Of a stretch of DNA of 64,000 nucleotides, positions 63,605 to 64,000 are shown piece by piece. This stretch comes from AC-32 sp963755635 (GTDB lineage Bacteria; Actinomycetota; Thermoleophilia; Gaiellales; Gaiellaceae): positions 1 through 64,000 of the forward strand of contig CAVWKS010000011.1 in the NCBI GenBank assembly GCA_963755635.1, given 5' to 3'. Position 1 is the first letter of the stretch. Each line of letters begins with the position of its first letter. The translations under genes and the position numbers were made by a program. The notes under the pieces were generated by a model. It did no database searches and was not told the DNA's origin. It worked only from the letters and a program-made list of their open reading frames with translations.

Positions 63605-64000
63605 GTGCACAGGCTCAGCAAGACTCAGGCTCGCCGCATCGCCGTGCGGGCGCAGCTGCTCGACGCGCCGCGGCCGACGTCGCTGCTGGCCGTCGTGGAG
63701 CAGCTGACGCTGCTGCAGATCGACCCGACCGCGGCGATCGCGCCGAGCGCGGACCTCGTCGCCTGGAGCCGGCTCGGCTCGAGCTACGAGCCCGCGCAGC
63801 TCAAGCGCGCGCTCGAGGAGGAGCGCACGCTCTTCGAGCGCGACGCGCTGGTCCGGCCGATGGGCGACCTCGGGCTCCACCTCGCGGGGGCCTCGGACTT
63901 CCCGAACTACCCGCGTTCACGGGAGTGGTTCCGCGCGAACGACTCGTTCCGCCGCGACGTCCTGAAGCGGCTCGGCCGCGACGGGCCGCTGACCTCGCGC
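63605..64000 (+). CDS. Winged-helix YcaQ-like DNA glycosylase, partial
   Basis: The reading frame from GTG 63605 to the window end encodes 132 residues and is cut by the edge. It starts LSKTQARRIAVRAQLL and continues LTLLQIDPTAAIAPSADLVAWSRLGS. This pattern (QIDxxxxxxxxxxxLxxxSRLG) is typical of the HTH_42/YcaQ family, which removes DNA interstrand crosslinks in E. coli. The C-terminal half is missing, so function is inferred from the N-terminus only. Confidence 0.72.
   Translation, partial: MHRLSKTQARRIAVRAQLLDAPRPTSLLAVVEQLTLLQIDPTAAIAPSADLVAWSRLGSSYEPAQLKRALEEERTLFERDALVRPMGDLGLHLAGASDFPNYPRSREWFRANDSFRRDVLKRLGRDGPLTSR

Overview
The window is high-GC (roughly 70% by eye) bacterial chromosome with frequent GTG and TTG starts. 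Gene content fits Actinomycetota, probably a deep-branching class such as Thermoleophilia. That placement is inferred from the gene set and protein style, not from a marker phylogeny. Genes are densely packed and often overlap by 4-8 bp. There is no plasmid, phage or secondary-metabolite island.

Layout. 1-5.6 kb (minus): a partial tRNA, then rsfS, nadD, obgE, rpmA, rplU and an RNase E/G gene. 5.75-12.4 kb (minus): rodA, PBP2 (mrdA), mreD, mreC, mreB and tag. 12.4-13.2 kb: a REP-associated tyrosine transposase flanked by two copies of its palindrome. 13.2-19 kb (minus): maf, a methyltransferase, ndk, a zinc-ribbon membrane protein, folC and valS. 19-22.6 kb: a UPF0104-type membrane protein, a small membrane protein, an alpha/beta hydrolase, a MOSC protein and a Nudix-like protein. 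22.6-25.9 kb (minus): tig-clpP-clpX. 26-34.6 kb: a bicupin, five tRNAs, a variant K+ channel, a 2Fe-2S/molybdenum hydroxylase fusion, a secreted Cys-repeat protein, a DJ-1/PfpI protein, an AI-2E-type exporter and a histidine phosphatase.

34.6-44.6 kb is the most unusual part. A giant secreted protein gene (minus) encodes a vWA domain, SIGVSG hexapeptide repeats made of an 18-bp minisatellite, a PPC domain, a C25-like cysteine peptidase and a PxKF-like C-terminus. It is divergent from a tandem-cyclase/AAA/TPR regulator. The 124-bp gap between them holds a clean ATTGTC-N8-GACAAT dyad.

44.6-64 kb: a CAP protein, a response regulator overlapping a five-GAF histidine kinase whose H-box His is Gln, ileS, trxA, a DUF2231 protein, Nudix and cNMP-binding proteins, an operon of ferric-reductase-like protein plus beta-propeller lipoprotein, a deacetylase/GT2 fusion, a serine hydrolase, a GCS2 ligase, a glyoxalase-fold protein and a partial YcaQ-like protein.

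Several probably essential genes (obgE, mrdA, rodA, mreC, ileS) carry single frame changes. At least three of these are an extra C in a short CCC run. I read these as sequence or assembly errors rather than true pseudogenes. The giant secreted gene has about a dozen frame changes, and its real status is less certain.
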